Assembly: GCF_000470315.2 (NCBI RefSeq)
Contig: NZ_CBRF02000029.1
Coordinates: forward strand, 1 to 62,106
Reading direction: 5' to 3'
Origin: Psychromonas sp. SP041
GTDB taxonomy: Bacteria; Pseudomonadota; Gammaproteobacteria; Enterobacterales; Psychromonadaceae
DNA: 62,106 nucleotides
Part shown: positions 45,111-54,877 of the stretch, in pieces
Layout: every line of letters begins with the position of its first letter
How positions within the stretch are numbered: position 1 is the stretch's first letter
Notes under the pieces: model-generated
Told to the model about the DNA's origin: nothing
The model's database searches: none
What the model saw: the letters and a program-made list of their open reading frames with translations, nothing else
Translations under genes and position numbers: made by a program

Positions 45111-46541
45111 ATGGCATATATTAGAAAACTGTTCGGTTCATTAATCTCGCGAATGTTATTACTGACGATTGTGTCAGTGGTGCTCGCACAAAGTATTACC
45201 AGTATATTTTGGGTAACGCAGATTGCTGACAGTGAAAAGAATGTGGTATTAACCAATGCTGAAAACCTTGGTAATAGCGCCGTCAGCACCATTTCATTTT
45301 TTCAAAAATTGCCTAATACCTATCGACATTTAGTCTTAGAGCAATTACGAGATCTAGGAGGCTCACGATTCTTTGTGTCACTTAATAAACAAATGGTAGA
45401 TATTAACCCCATTAACGATAGTGAATTAAAACAACAAGTTCTCACCGATATTAAAAGCATTGTTTATAAAAAATTAGGCGACCACAGAACATTGTTGTTA
45501 GAGTTTTCAAGCCCTGACGATTTACATGTTATCAACAACAATATTTTACTTAAAGATTTACCGCCATCATGGGGGGCTTATAACCTAATTATTCCCTCTG
45601 TGAGTTCGCCTATTTTAGTCTTACAGATGGAACTTGCTCAAGATGAATGGCTTTACTTAGCTGCTGTATTACCACCTCCCTATTTACTCGATGATTTACC
45701 TGTTATTTCCGCTCAACAGTTTGTGTCTATCATTTTTACTACATTGATTTTGTTGGTACTGATTTACATCGCATTTCATTGGCAAACCAAGCCATTAAAG
45801 AATTTAGCATCCGCAGTGGGGGAGTTTAGTATCGATTTTACTAAGCCACCTTTACAAGAGAAAGGAGCAACGGAAATTGTGGCCGCCACGCGTGCTTTTA
45901 ACCACATGCAACAAAAGCTACAAAGTTATATTAAAGACAGAGAAGTACTGTTTCGTTCGGTATCTCACGATTTAAAAACACCGATCACTCGCCTTCGACT
46001 TCGTTCTGAACTGTTAGATGATGAAAAGCAAACCTCTGCATTCAATGTCGATTTAGAAGATTTAGAGATGTTAGTTAAAGCGGCATTACAAACAGTGAAA
46101 GATACCGATATTCATGAGAACATTGCTGATATTGATATTCAAAAATTATTGTTACAAATAGTCGGTACTCAGCAAGATGTTGTGACGTTGCATATTAATA
46201 CGCACAATAATTTCAGAGGAAAACCGCATGCACTTAAACGTAGTTTATCGAACCTAATTGATAATGCGGTTAAGTATGGTGAGAAAGTGGATATCTATGT
46301 TAAAGATTCAGCACAATCACTAGTGATTGTTATTAAAGATCAAGGCCCAGGGATTGCGGAGTCTGCGCTATCTTCGATTTTTACTCCTTATGTGAGGTTA
46401 CATGATGATCAAGAAGGGCATGGTTTAGGTTTGGGGATTGCACGTAACATCATTCAAGCTCATGGTGGTGATATTCGTATATTTAATCATCCTAAAGGTG
46501 GCTTAGAAGTCTGCGTCATTTTGCCAAGGACATACCGATAA
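45111..46541 (+). CDS. Sensor histidine kinase (GtrS-like)
   Basis: This gene encodes 476 aa. Transmembrane helix 1 is at ~14-34, followed by a ~165-residue periplasmic sensor, helix 2 at ~201-221, and a HAMP domain. The HisKA box is FRSVSHDLKTPITRLRLRSE (His286). The ATPase N box is NLIDNAVKYG, G1 is DQGPGIAE, and G2 is GHGLGLGIARNI. It pairs with the upstream regulator. Its stop overlaps the start of the sugar-binding protein gene (TAATG), implying that kinase and binding protein are made together. Confidence 0.9.
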   Translation: MAYIRKLFGSLISRMLLLTIVSVVLAQSITSIFWVTQIADSEKNVVLTNAENLGNSAVSTISFFQKLPNTYRHLVLEQLRDLGGSRFFVSLNKQMVDINPINDSELKQQVLTDIKSIVYKKLGDHRTLLLEFSSPDDLHVINNNILLKDLPPSWGAYNLIIPSVSSPILVLQMELAQDEWLYLAAVLPPPYLLDDLPVISAQQFVSIIFTTLILLVLIYIAFHWQTKPLKNLASAVGEFSIDFTKPPLQEKGATEIVAATRAFNHMQQKLQSYIKDREVLFRSVSHDLKTPITRLRLRSELLDDEKQTSAFNVDLEDLEMLVKAALQTVKDTDIHENIADIDIQKLLLQIVGTQQDVVTLHINTHNNFRGKPHALKRSLSNLIDNAVKYGEKVDIYVKDSAQSLVIVIKDQGPGIAESALSSIFTPYVRLHDDQEGHGLGLGIARNIIQAHGGDIRIFNHPKGGLEVCVILPRTYR

Positions 46542-47818
46542 TGAATCATTTATTTTGCAAAACGTTTAAAAACTACGCTTTACCCGTGTTGACGGTATCT
46601 TATTTATGGTTAGCTTCCTGCCATCATGCTAGCGCTTTACCTTTTGAAGTCTTGCATTGGTGGACAGAACAAGGCGAGTTAGAATCAAAACAAGTGCTCG
46701 TTGAACATCTAAAAGTGAACGATATTGAATTTGAAGACTTTGCGATTGTAGGCAGTGGCGGCGGTGGCGCGATACACGTTTTACAAATGCGCGCTTTATC
46801 AGGAAACCCACCTGAAGCTGCGCAAATTAAAGGGCCAGATATTGCAGAATGGAACAACTTAAGTATGTTAGTGGGGATTAATGAGTTAACGGATACCAGT
46901 ACTTGGCAGCAGTTTTTACCTAAAGTGGTGTTAGATGATGTTACCGTTGAAAAGCAATATATGGCGGTACCCATCAATATACATCGAGTTAATTGGTTGT
47001 GGTTGAATAGCAAAATATTTAAACAATATGGTTTAGCTGCGCCAACCACTTGGAAACAATTTTTCGCGGTTGCCAATTTTTTAGCTTCTAAAGGGGTAAA
47101 ACCTGTTGTCTTTGGTGGCACACCTTGGCAAGACGCATTATTGTTTGAGTCGATTGCAATATCTGAGCTTGGTGCAGAAAAATATAGACAAGCTTTTGAG
47201 GCGTTTAATCATGACGTTATCTCATCTGATGAAATGATTAATACCTTTAAATTATTTAAACAACTTCATCATTATGCGACGCCTGAACAACAAGGGCAGG
47301 ACTGGACTTGGTCTTCACAGGCTTTTATTAATAATGAAGCCGCTATGTTGTTTATGGGGGATTGGGTCAAAGGGAGTTGGACTGCTATTGGTAAAAAAGC
47401 GATGCAAGATTATCAATGTGTTCCAGTACCCGGTACAAAAGGGGTTTTCAGTTACAATATCGATAGCTTTGTTTTATTTAAAAAAGCACATTCTCCAATC
47501 GATCAGCACAGCCAAAGTATTTTTGTCGATACACTTATGTCGCCTGCATTCCAACAAGACTTCAGTAAGTTAAAAGGATCTATCCCTGCTCGCAATGATC
47601 TTGATTTGTCAGAGTTTGATGAATGCTCACAATTATCTTCTAATGATTTTAAACACGATATTAAAGTCCCTTCTTTTACACAAAACATGGCCACAAGTAG
47701 CCATCAAAAAGCACAAATCATTCAACTGATCAGTGATTACTTTAATAGTGATTCATTAAGCGCAGAGGATGCAGTAAAACAGTTGGGCGTGATGGTTAAA
47801 GCGTTAACCTCAAAATAA
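46541..47818 (+). CDS. Sugar-binding protein of ABC-transporter type (GtsA-like), orphan
   Basis: This gene encodes a 425-aa family 1 extracellular solute-binding protein. FEVLHWWTEQGELESKQVL, GNPPEAAQIKGPDIAEW and PINIHRVNWLWLNSKIF closely follow the Pseudomonas glucose/mannose-binding GtsA pattern. The signal peptide ends LASC, which could be a lipobox, but ASA-LPF further on could equally be a signal-peptidase I site. No permease or ATPase genes follow. It is translationally coupled to the kinase, so presenting sugar to the kinase sensor domain is a reasonable inference. Confidence 0.85.
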   Translation: MNHLFCKTFKNYALPVLTVSYLWLASCHHASALPFEVLHWWTEQGELESKQVLVEHLKVNDIEFEDFAIVGSGGGGAIHVLQMRALSGNPPEAAQIKGPDIAEWNNLSMLVGINELTDTSTWQQFLPKVVLDDVTVEKQYMAVPINIHRVNWLWLNSKIFKQYGLAAPTTWKQFFAVANFLASKGVKPVVFGGTPWQDALLFESIAISELGAEKYRQAFEAFNHDVISSDEMINTFKLFKQLHHYATPEQQGQDWTWSSQAFINNEAAMLFMGDWVKGSWTAIGKKAMQDYQCVPVPGTKGVFSYNIDSFVLFKKAHSPIDQHSQSIFVDTLMSPAFQQDFSKLKGSIPARNDLDLSEFDECSQLSSNDFKHDIKVPSFTQNMATSSHQKAQIIQLISDYFNSDSLSAEDAVKQLGVMVKALTSK

Positions 47819-47837
47819 AAATACTTTGATAAGCAAA

Positions 47838-47885
47838 TACCTAGATAAGAAAGTACCTTGATAAGAAAGTACCTTGATAAGAAAA
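47838..47885. repeat. 16-bp tandem repeat x 3
   Basis: Three near-perfect copies of TACCTTGATAAGAAAG lie just after the sugar-binding protein gene. Confidence 0.9.
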
Positions 47886-48016
47886 TAACTAGGATATATT
47901 GATTGTGTATTCTTATCATTCATTAATGCACAATCATTATATCTAACGGCTGGTCAATGAGGTTGCTATTAAGGGTTGTGTAGTTTTATCCTTAAATCTA
48001 TTTAGTACTATTAAAC

Positions 48017-48048
48017 TTATTTAGTTATTTAGTTATTTAGTTATTTAC
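48017..48048. repeat. 8-bp tandem repeat, TTATTTAG x 4
   Basis: Three perfect copies and a fourth with one change lie in the convergent spacer before the minus-strand gene at 48077. Confidence 0.9.
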
Positions 48049-48076
48049 TTATGCACTCTTAATTAATAAGTTATGA

Positions 48077-48595
48077 TCATGCACTGCATTTAGGCATTAT
48101 TACCCGTGCTTTTCCATTCAAGTCAAATGCTGCTTTTAGTACTTTATCACCATGAATATTCACTAACACTGAAGCGTTTGCTATTTCATTGCCTGTGACA
48201 CGTATATTACCCAATTGACTTGTGCTTAATGTATCGTCAACATCAATAGTAAAACTGGCAAAATCATTAGCAGCTATTGCTTTTATATCCAACGATAATT
48301 GTGTATCACCGTCATTCACTTTTGTCGCTGTTTTAAGGGCTATTTGTCCTCTGGTCACTTCAAAAAGTTGAAATACTTCAACGCCTTTGCCCGATTCCGA
48401 TGTATCAAAAATTAAACGTCCTGTACTTTGTAACAAATCGATGGTCATCGATATATCTTTTACATCACATGTACTGGTATTTTTTATTACAAACTCATCT
48501 TTAGGTGCGCCGTCTTTAAAGCTGATTTCGATATCCGCATAGACATTCGCAGATAGCATGGAGATAAGAAGTGTTACGAATTTGATTTTAAACAT
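48077..48595 (-). CDS. Secreted protein resembling bacterial MAFp3-type aggregation-factor-core proteins
   Basis: This gene encodes 172 aa with a cleavable signal peptide (MFKIKFVTLLISMLSANVYA, cut after AYA-type VYA). The mature part is beta-rich: ISFKDGAPKDEFVIKNTSTC, IDLLQSTGRLIFDTSESGKG, VEVFQLFEV and FTIDVDDTLSTSQ. From memory this pattern is annotated in marine bacteria as aggregation factor core protein MAFp3-like; the function is untested. Two cysteines (in STC and near the C-terminus, PKCSA) could form a disulfide. It has its own ribosome site and no operon partner. Confidence 0.6.
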   Translation of the reverse strand: MFKIKFVTLLISMLSANVYADIEISFKDGAPKDEFVIKNTSTCDVKDISMTIDLLQSTGRLIFDTSESGKGVEVFQLFEVTRGQIALKTATKVNDGDTQLSLDIKAIAANDFASFTIDVDDTLSTSQLGNIRVTGNEIANASVLVNIHGDKVLKAAFDLNGKARVIMPKCSA

Positions 48596-49487
48596 TATTT
48601 TATTCCTTTAAATGAATATTCCTTGAAGCTACATTTATTACACAAATTAATAGTGCCGCGATGGGGATTGTTTTAATCGATAGTAAAATTATTTTTATTT
48701 AAATATACACAAGGATTACGTTTATAAAAGCTGATGGGATCAATATGTAAGATAATGCAGGATAAAACATTAGAGTTTTATTCATAAATGTAGGAACAAG
48801 GAGTAATAGGCTGATATTTTTAGTGTCTTTAATATTTATAAAAGCGACATAATGGTGTTTCTACTCTGTCGCTGTTTTATTTATTGTTGAACTGCTTATG
48901 TAATATGACCGTAGATGCTGTGAAATTTAAAGTTATTATCGTCATTATTTACGCAAAGACTCTACTATCGTTATTCCTGTTGATTTAAAGAAAGAAAAAA
49001 GAATTGATACTGAAATGCCTATAAAATCTGGTGAAATGGCGGTGTGGTATTGAGCCGCGCTGATATCGAGAAGCAAGTCGAAGCTCATTGACTGAACATT
49101 ATTATTGAGCCTGAAAACGTTATACCAACATGCAATGAGTAATAATGTGTGAGTCATTATAAAAAAACTTAGTCATACGCGTTTAAGCTGATAGTTAATT
49201 TAAAATCCTATCGGATTGTAGTGGTCAAGTAAAACTGCTCGTCTAACATTAATAGTTGCTGCAGATTTTAAAGTTAGATATTAATACAAGTGGTTGAGTG
49301 TATTAATTTATTTGTCTCATTGTCTCATTGTCTCATTGTCTCATTTTATGGTAATACTAACCTTATTGCTGAATTCAAGCTCCCATAGAAATAGTGTCTA
49401 TTAATCTATTTTATTCATTTATGTTTGTATCAATATCAATATCAATATCAATAACATTTAAAAGTATTGTTAACGGAAAGGGTCAAC
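48596..49487. other. ~890-bp intergenic region with repeats and possible gene relics
   Basis: It contains the hairpin AGCGACA/TGTCGCT (48843-48873), four copies of TTGTCTCA (49312-49343) and four of ATCAAT (49429-49452). Between about 48940 and 49160 the plus strand gives protein-like but stop-interrupted text (for example TIVIPVDLKKEKRIDTEMPI), possibly an old pseudogene of unknown family. Nothing else is convincing. Confidence 0.5.
49312..49343. repeat. 8-bp tandem repeat, TTGTCTCA x 4
   Basis: Four perfect copies lie ~145 bp upstream of the acetyltransferase gene. A separate 6-bp array (ATCAAT x 4) at 49429-49452 is closer to its promoter. Confidence 0.95.
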
Positions 49488-49910
49488 ATGCAAGTACATT
49501 TATTACAATCTAATTTAGAGTTAGGAAAAGTAGCGGAAGTTCTTTTGCAACTTCGACCTCAATATGATCTTCAAGGTTTAAAAGCGCAAATTGAAAAACA
49601 ACAAGAAGCTAGCTATCAAATCGCTTATGTAAAACAAGGTGAAGAAATATTGTGTGTTGCAGGTTTTGTTGTCGGTGAAAAATTAGCATGGGGTAAATAT
49701 ATTTATATTGATGACCTCGTGACTAATGAAGCAACTCGCTCAACAGGTGCGGGCTCTCTTATCATTAACTGGTTCAAACAATATGCTAAAGAAATGGGTT
49801 GCCAACAATTACATCTAGATTCAGGTGTGCAACGTTTTTCAGCGCATCGCTTCTACTTAAGAGAGCGTTTTGATATTGGAAGCCATCATTTTTCAATAAC
49901 AGATATTTAA
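49488..49910 (+). CDS. GNAT-family N-acetyltransferase
   Basis: This gene encodes 140 aa. The central strand-loop YIYIDDLVTNEATRSTGAGS is the acetyl-CoA-binding motif A, followed by HLDSGVQRFSAHRFYLRERF (motif B). The full domain fits the small GNAT class; the substrate is unknown. The ATG at 49488 follows GGAAAGGG; an upstream TTG in frame has no ribosome site. It stands alone, with repeats on the 5' side. Confidence 0.8.
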   Translation: MQVHLLQSNLELGKVAEVLLQLRPQYDLQGLKAQIEKQQEASYQIAYVKQGEEILCVAGFVVGEKLAWGKYIYIDDLVTNEATRSTGAGSLIINWFKQYAKEMGCQQLHLDSGVQRFSAHRFYLRERFDIGSHHFSITDI

Positions 49911-50001
49911 CCGATTAAAAGCCATTAGTAGAGGGATTGAATCTCTCCTCTTTGTTGTCCATTGTTAGATTTTCCTCATCCTAAGATAAATGGAGTTATC
50001 T

Positions 50002-50598
50002 ATGAATATTGCTATTTTAACCTTCGAAGGCTTCAATGAATTAGATTCATTTATTGCAGCAAGCATAATGAACCGTATGAAAGAGTTTGGTTGGAATGTG
50101 CAAATAACCTGTCCATCAGAATCTGTTACTTCGATGAATGGTGTTACTGTAATGGCTCAACAACCACTTGAGTTCGCTAACAGTGCCGATGCTGTTTTAT
50201 TTGGTAGTGGATTACAAACACGCGATGTGTCGAAAGACCCTCGTATTTTAAATCGTTTATCTTTGAATCCTGATAAGCAATTAATAAGTGGGCAATGTTC
50301 CGGTACGCTGTTGTTATCTGTCTTGGGCTTATTGAACGATATTCCTGCATGTACTGATTTAACCACAAAACCTTGGGTAATTGAGTCTGGTGTTGAGGTG
50401 TTAAATCAACCTTTTTTTGCAAAAGGCAATATAGCAACCGCTGGTGGATGTTTAGCCTCGCAGTATTTGGCAACGTGGGTGATTAGTAAGTTAGCAGATA
50501 AAGCCGCTGCAGAAGCTGCAATCCATTATGTTGCGCCAGTTGGTGAAAAAGATGAAACCGTTAAACATTGTTTATCAGTTGTCTCTCAATACCTTTAG
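50002..50598 (+). CDS. DJ-1/PfpI family protein
   Basis: This gene encodes 198 aa of the class I glutamine amidotransferase-like fold. The opening MNIAILTFEGFNELDSFIAA and the nucleophile-elbow cysteine in LISGQCSGTLLLSVLGLL (QCSG) are typical of the ThiJ/PfpI group, whose members include chaperone-like hydrolases, isonitrile hydratase and deglycase candidates. The histidine partner is not obvious. The ATG at 50002 is preferred because GGAG at 49992 is then well spaced. Confidence 0.78.
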   Translation: MNIAILTFEGFNELDSFIAASIMNRMKEFGWNVQITCPSESVTSMNGVTVMAQQPLEFANSADAVLFGSGLQTRDVSKDPRILNRLSLNPDKQLISGQCSGTLLLSVLGLLNDIPACTDLTTKPWVIESGVEVLNQPFFAKGNIATAGGCLASQYLATWVISKLADKAAAEAAIHYVAPVGEKDETVKHCLSVVSQYL

Positions 50599-50930
50599 TA
50601 TTGTGGCTTAGCTTAACGTTGCATTTAAGTTTTATTAGCTTAAGCACAATTGCTCAAGCCTTTTAGCTAACTCGTTTACCTCTACGTTTTATATCGGACA
50701 GATTCAACCTTTCTTGTCTCTCTTAGTTACCTATTCTGAAATCTTTTAACTTATATTTTTTCTCATGATAACAATGAGATAGGAGATGTATTTATTTTTA
50801 AATTGATTTGTAAGTTACAATTTAATGATATAGGTTAGAGGTTAATCTTATTTTCTAAAAATTTGATTGAGTATTTATGCCCGTTTAACGTAACCATAAC
50901 GGTATTTAATTTATCTGTAACAGGAAGAAC
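50599..50930. other. Intergenic region before the gamma-glutamyltransferase gene
   Basis: A weak terminator-like hairpin (GCTTAAGC/GCTCAAGC with a G-T pair, ~50638-50659) lies after the DJ-1 gene, and a small CTCAT/ATGAG hairpin lies near 50763. The remaining AT-rich 200 bp should hold the promoter of the next gene; no specific operator was seen. Confidence 0.4.
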
Positions 50931-52805
50931 ATGATGAAAAAAAAACTATCAAGGATATTTTTAGCAACTTCAGCGGTAATGATGCTAGCTTCGTGTAATG
51001 ACTCTGATGAGACGAGTGTTGAAGCCTCAGTAAACTGTGAAATCGATCAAGCTAATCCTGAGTGTGCCTCTGGTTTTGAAGAAAGAACGGCGGTTATTGC
51101 TAATGATTATATGGCTGTCACTAATAATCCCTTAGCAACAGACGCTGCTTACGATGTACTTAAAAACGGGGGAAATGCTATTGATGCTGCGATTGCCGCA
51201 CAAATGGTCTTAACATTGGTAGAACCTCAGTCATCCGGGATCGGTGGTGGAGGATTCATGCTTTATTATGATGCTGACACTAAGAATATTGTTCATTTTG
51301 ATGGCCGAGAAACGGCACCCTCAGCAGCAACGGGTGATATGTTTTATGTTGATGGTGTTGCGCCATCAGGTTACAACGGTTTCTTTCAAAGAGTGCTTGG
51401 AGGAAAGTCAACGGGCGTTCCTGGTACCTTAAAAATGTTAAAGAAAGCACATGATGAGTACGGCACTAAAGTCTGGAGTGATTTATTTACACCCGCTATA
51501 TCACTTGCAGAAGAGGGTTTTGAAGTCTCAGAAAGGTTAGAAGCTTCGATAGAAGGTGATGCTGTTTTCTGTAAAGATTCAGATAATGCCTCTGATTTTT
51601 ATGTTGACCCTGATGCGAATAGTTATTTCTGTTTAACAGATGAAAGCGGTGAATATACCATTCCTTTACCGGCGGGCTACCTTCTTAAGAATCAACCATT
51701 AGCCGATACATTTAAAGATGTCGCTAATGACGTTGAGCTATTTTATACCGGAACTTATGCGACAAATATTGTGACTAAACTGTCTCAGAATCCTATTCCT
51801 GGCATTTTAACAACAGACGATATTGCAAACTATGAAGCCGTTAAAAATGAACCTGTTTGTAGTGTTTATAGAGGCTATACGGTATGTGGAACACCTCCTC
51901 CATCGTCAGGAGGGATAACAGTTGCACAAATTTTAGGTATTTTAGAGAATCATGATATGAGCCAATGGTTACCAACGGATATTGACCTTAATGGTGGACA
52001 ACCTACGGCGAACGGTATTCATTGGTTCTCAGAAGCCGCTAGACTTGCTTATGCTGATCGAGGCCTTTATATCGCCGATACCGACTTTGTTGCTCTACCT
52101 GGTGGTTCTTGGGAAAGCATGATTGACCCAACTTATTTAACTGAGCGATTTAGCTTAATCGACGCGCAAAGTAGCATGGGGACTGCTGAAGCAGGGAAGC
52201 CTGCTGGTGCTGAAAACTGGTCTCCAGATCAATCTCCAAATTTACCTTCAACAACGCACATGTCGATTGTTGATAAAGAAGGTAATGTTGTGTCTATGAC
52301 GAGCTCAATTGAAACTGGGTTTGGTTCACATCAAATGGTTGATGGATATTTATTAAATAATCAACTTACCGATTTTTCTACGGAATATCAAAGTGCAGAT
52401 GGAACACTTATTGCCAACCGAGTCGAAGGTGGAAAGAGACCGCGAAGCTCTATGGCGCCAACTATCGTACTAGATGCGGATGGTCAGTTCTTTATGGCAA
52501 CAGGTTCTCCTGGTGGCTCAACTATTATCACTTACGTAGCGAAAACATTAGTAGGTGTATTAGATTGGGGGCTCGATGCACAACAAGCAACATCATTAGT
52601 GAATTTCGGTTCAACGAACGGTTCAACGTTTATTGAAGAAGAACGACTTACTGATGAAGCAACGATTGTAAGTGAGCTGGAAGCAATGAATCATACCGTT
52701 GATGTCACTTCTAGAGTGAGTGGTATTGCCACTATTGTTAGTGATAATGATGTATTTGTTGGAGGTGCTGATCCACGACGTGAAGGTGTTGCAAAAGGCG
52801 AGTAA
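50931..52805 (+). CDS. ggt: Gamma-glutamyltransferase, predicted lipoprotein
   Basis: This Ntn-hydrolase cleaves or transfers the gamma-glutamyl group of glutathione and related peptides. The product is 624 aa. The signal peptide ends with the lipobox LASC, followed by an acidic linker (NDSDETSVEAS). AATDAAYDVLKNGGNAIDAA-type sequence starts the catalytic domain. The autoprocessing threonine lies in LPSTTHMSIVDKEGNVVSMT, and the substrate loop is GGKRPRSSMAPTI. Processing gives large and small subunits. A lipid anchor is less common than the soluble periplasmic form of E. coli. It is monocistronic, with a terminator. Confidence 0.9.
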   Translation: MMKKKLSRIFLATSAVMMLASCNDSDETSVEASVNCEIDQANPECASGFEERTAVIANDYMAVTNNPLATDAAYDVLKNGGNAIDAAIAAQMVLTLVEPQSSGIGGGGFMLYYDADTKNIVHFDGRETAPSAATGDMFYVDGVAPSGYNGFFQRVLGGKSTGVPGTLKMLKKAHDEYGTKVWSDLFTPAISLAEEGFEVSERLEASIEGDAVFCKDSDNASDFYVDPDANSYFCLTDESGEYTIPLPAGYLLKNQPLADTFKDVANDVELFYTGTYATNIVTKLSQNPIPGILTTDDIANYEAVKNEPVCSVYRGYTVCGTPPPSSGGITVAQILGILENHDMSQWLPTDIDLNGGQPTANGIHWFSEAARLAYADRGLYIADTDFVALPGGSWESMIDPTYLTERFSLIDAQSSMGTAEAGKPAGAENWSPDQSPNLPSTTHMSIVDKEGNVVSMTSSIETGFGSHQMVDGYLLNNQLTDFSTEYQSADGTLIANRVEGGKRPRSSMAPTIVLDADGQFFMATGSPGGSTIITYVAKTLVGVLDWGLDAQQATSLVNFGSTNGSTFIEEERLTDEATIVSELEAMNHTVDVTSRVSGIATIVSDNDVFVGGADPRREGVAKGE

Positions 52806-52828
52806 TAACTTGTTAGTGTAAAGCCAAT

Positions 52829-52880
52829 AAAAGGTAATCATTTCATTCAATACGTTACATGAATTAATGATTACCTTTTT
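52829..52880. terminator. Rho-independent terminator (convergent ggt/ptsG)
   Basis: A long stem, AAAAGGTAATCATT/AATGATTACCTTTT, is followed by T5. Flanking A and T runs allow it to serve both convergent genes. Confidence 0.88.
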
Positions 52881-52924
52881 TATTTAACTATTTTAGTGAA
52901 TAAATAGTTTTTAATTAGACGTGT

Positions 52925-54331
52925 TTACTTCCCTAAAAAAGCTTCCATATCTGTTTTTAAGTTGTCTGATTTAGTCCCAAAGATAGCTTGTACGCCGTTA
53001 CCAGAAACAACAACGCCAGCAGCGCCTAATTTCTTAAGTCCAGCTTGATCAACAAGTGCAATATCATTAACGCTAATACGTAGACGAGTGATACAAGCAT
53101 CTAAGTTATCAATATTTGCCTTACCACCAAATGCAGCGACTAATGCAGAAGACATCTCTTCGTTGTTCAATACAACAGAGTCAACTTGCTCTTCATCTTC
53201 ACGACCTGGTGTTTTAAGGTTGAGTGCTTTGATTACGATGCGGAATAAAGAGTAATAAACAACCGCGTAAATAAGCCCAATGATAATGAAGTAAGTGATT
53301 TTTTGAGCGTTAGCTGATAGCACTAAGAAGTCAATCAAACCGTGTGAGAATGACGTGCCGTGAACCATACCTAACATGTTTGTTACAACAAATGCAGAAC
53401 CCGCTAATAATGCGTGAATTGCGTATAAAACAGGGGCAACAAACATGAATGAGAATTCAATTGGTTCAGTGATACCTGTTAAGAAAGACGTTAACGCAGC
53501 TGACGCCATGATGCCCATTACTTTTGCTCTATTTTCTGGTTTAGCAGAGTGTGCAATTGCAATCGCAGCAGCAGGTAGACCAAACATTTTGAACATGTAA
53601 CCGCCAGCTAGTTGACCAAAACCATTGCCAGCAGTACGACTTGCATCATCTGCAGATAAGTAACAAGTTAAGATACCGTGTAGTTCTTTACCGTTAGCAT
53701 TAACACAATCACCTGCCTCGAAGAAGAATGGTACATTCCAGATATGGTGTAAACCGAATGGAATTAATGAACGTTCTACCACACCGTAAATACCAAAGGC
53801 AACGGTTGGATTTTGGTGAGCAGCCCATTCTGAGAATGCTGAAATACCAGCACCAATTGGAGGCCAAATAACAGAGAGTATTGCGCCTGCAATAATAGCG
53901 GCGAAACCCGTCATTATTGGTACAGCACGTTTACCTGCAAAGAAACCTAGGTAGTCAGGTAAGGTTATATTATAGAAACGGTTAAACATGGCAGCAGCAA
54001 TACCACCTGCAATAATACCACCTAGTACGCCTGTATTGGCACCTGGGGCTAATGTCTCGATGGTTTGCATCATGATGTAATAACCAACAGCGGCTGCAAG
54101 TGCTGACACGCCATCGTTCTTAGTGAAACCAAGTGCAACACCAATCGCAAATAATAATGCCATGTTACCAAATACCGCACCACCTGCTTGTTCCATTAAT
54201 TGTGAAACTACATCAGGCAATATACTAAATTTAGCAGCACCGACACCCAGTAGTATCCCTGCAATAGGTAATACAGACACAGGTAGCATTAATGACTTCC
54301 CGACTTTTTGTAAGCTTCCAAATATATTCAT
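52925..54331 (-). CDS. ptsG: PTS glucose-specific EIICB (PtsG)
   Basis: This protein imports and phosphorylates glucose. The product is 468 aa (E. coli PtsG is 477). About ten hydrophobic helices form EIIC, with [20 protein letters not shown] and [18 protein letters not shown], the latter containing the ITEPxE sugar site. The C-terminal EIIB domain (from ~residue 390) carries phospho-cysteine 413 in [12 protein letters not shown]. No EIIA domain is attached, so a separate EIIA-Glc is needed. The motif set favours glucose over N-acetylglucosamine. Confidence 0.92.
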   Translation of the reverse strand: MNIFGSLQKVGKSLMLPVSVLPIAGILLGVGAAKFSILPDVVSQLMEQAGGAVFGNMALLFAIGVALGFTKNDGVSALAAAVGYYIMMQTIETLAPGANTGVLGGIIAGGIAAAMFNRFYNITLPDYLGFFAGKRAVPIMTGFAAIIAGAILSVIWPPIGAGISAFSEWAAHQNPTVAFGIYGVVERSLIPFGLHHIWNVPFFFEAGDCVNANGKELHGILTCYLSADDASRTAGNGFGQLAGGYMFKMFGLPAAAIAIAHSAKPENRAKVMGIMASAALTSFLTGITEPIEFSFMFVAPVLYAIHALLAGSAFVVTNMLGMVHGTSFSHGLIDFLVLSANAQKITYFIIIGLIYAVVYYSLFRIVIKALNLKTPGREDEEQVDSVVLNNEEMSSALVAAFGGKANIDNLDACITRLRISVNDIALVDQAGLKKLGAAGVVVSGNGVQAIFGTKSDNLKTDMEAFLGK

Positions 54332-54410
54332 AAATCACTCCGTTGTGGTTTTTAAGTATTAGTTCGATTAACTCGATGGCGGGAGTGTAACGGTCATGAT
54401 GTATAAAAAA

Positions 54411-54426
54411 TGATAAAATGCTCACA
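54411..54426 (-). promoter_or_regulatory. Candidate CRP site upstream of ptsG
   Basis: On the minus strand TGTGAGCATTTTATCA has a perfect left half (TGTGA) and a poor right half (TATCA against TCACA). It lies ~80 bp before ptsG, which is CRP-activated in E. coli. The call is tentative. Confidence 0.4.
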
Positions 54427-54831
54427 TAAAAAAAGAAGTTACATTTACTTACAATTGAAGATGCATTTTTACAAAATATTACAAATTATTGTTGGAAGCG
54501 TATTTCAATATGATCTAAAGGAAATTTCTTTTTCAGATTCCGTACAGTGAAGCTGTATATCAGCCTATTCTTTTAGTTCTAATTAATGTATGACTGGTGC
54601 TTTGTTTGAAATTAAAATTTGGGTAATAAAAAGGTGAGATTACTGAAGATACTTTTAGTTACTTTAAGGCTGTAGATCATTGTTTAAGCTGAAATTATGC
54701 CTCAAATGTGGTTTTGCTATGTGCCTCGAAATCAATCTAATTTATTAGTTTTTTGTATTGAAAGAAGGTGTTTTTTGATTTTTTTGTCTATAGGGTTTTG
54801 GTTGCAGAGGGTATTGTGTAGAGAAGAAATA
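54427..54831. other. Intergenic region between ptsG and dbpA
   Basis: These ~400 AT-rich bases contain no plausible ORF with a ribosome site on either strand. A long untranslated leader or small RNA cannot be excluded, but I see no specific structure. Confidence 0.4.
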
Positions 54832-54865
54832 TTACCAGTTTAATTTGATCAAATTAAACTGGTAA
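54832..54865. terminator. 34-bp perfect palindrome downstream of dbpA
   Basis: A perfect dyad, TTACCAGTTTAATTTGA plus its exact complement with no loop bases, starts 12 bp after the dbpA stop. In RNA it would make a very stable hairpin and could end dbpA transcription. The T run on the minus side (ATATTTCTTC) is weak, so protein binding is the alternative. Confidence 0.55.
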
Positions 54866-54877
54866 CTGATGTAATGG

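Noticed and set aside
46624-47121. 165-codon minus-strand ORF within the sugar-binding gene
   Set aside because: It is antisense to a well-supported gene, with no ribosome site or recognisable protein features.
48942-49160. A functional gene in the 48.9-49.2 kb region
   Set aside because: Plus-strand protein-like text is broken by several stops and the minus-strand ORF has no ribosome site. It is noted only as a possible relic.
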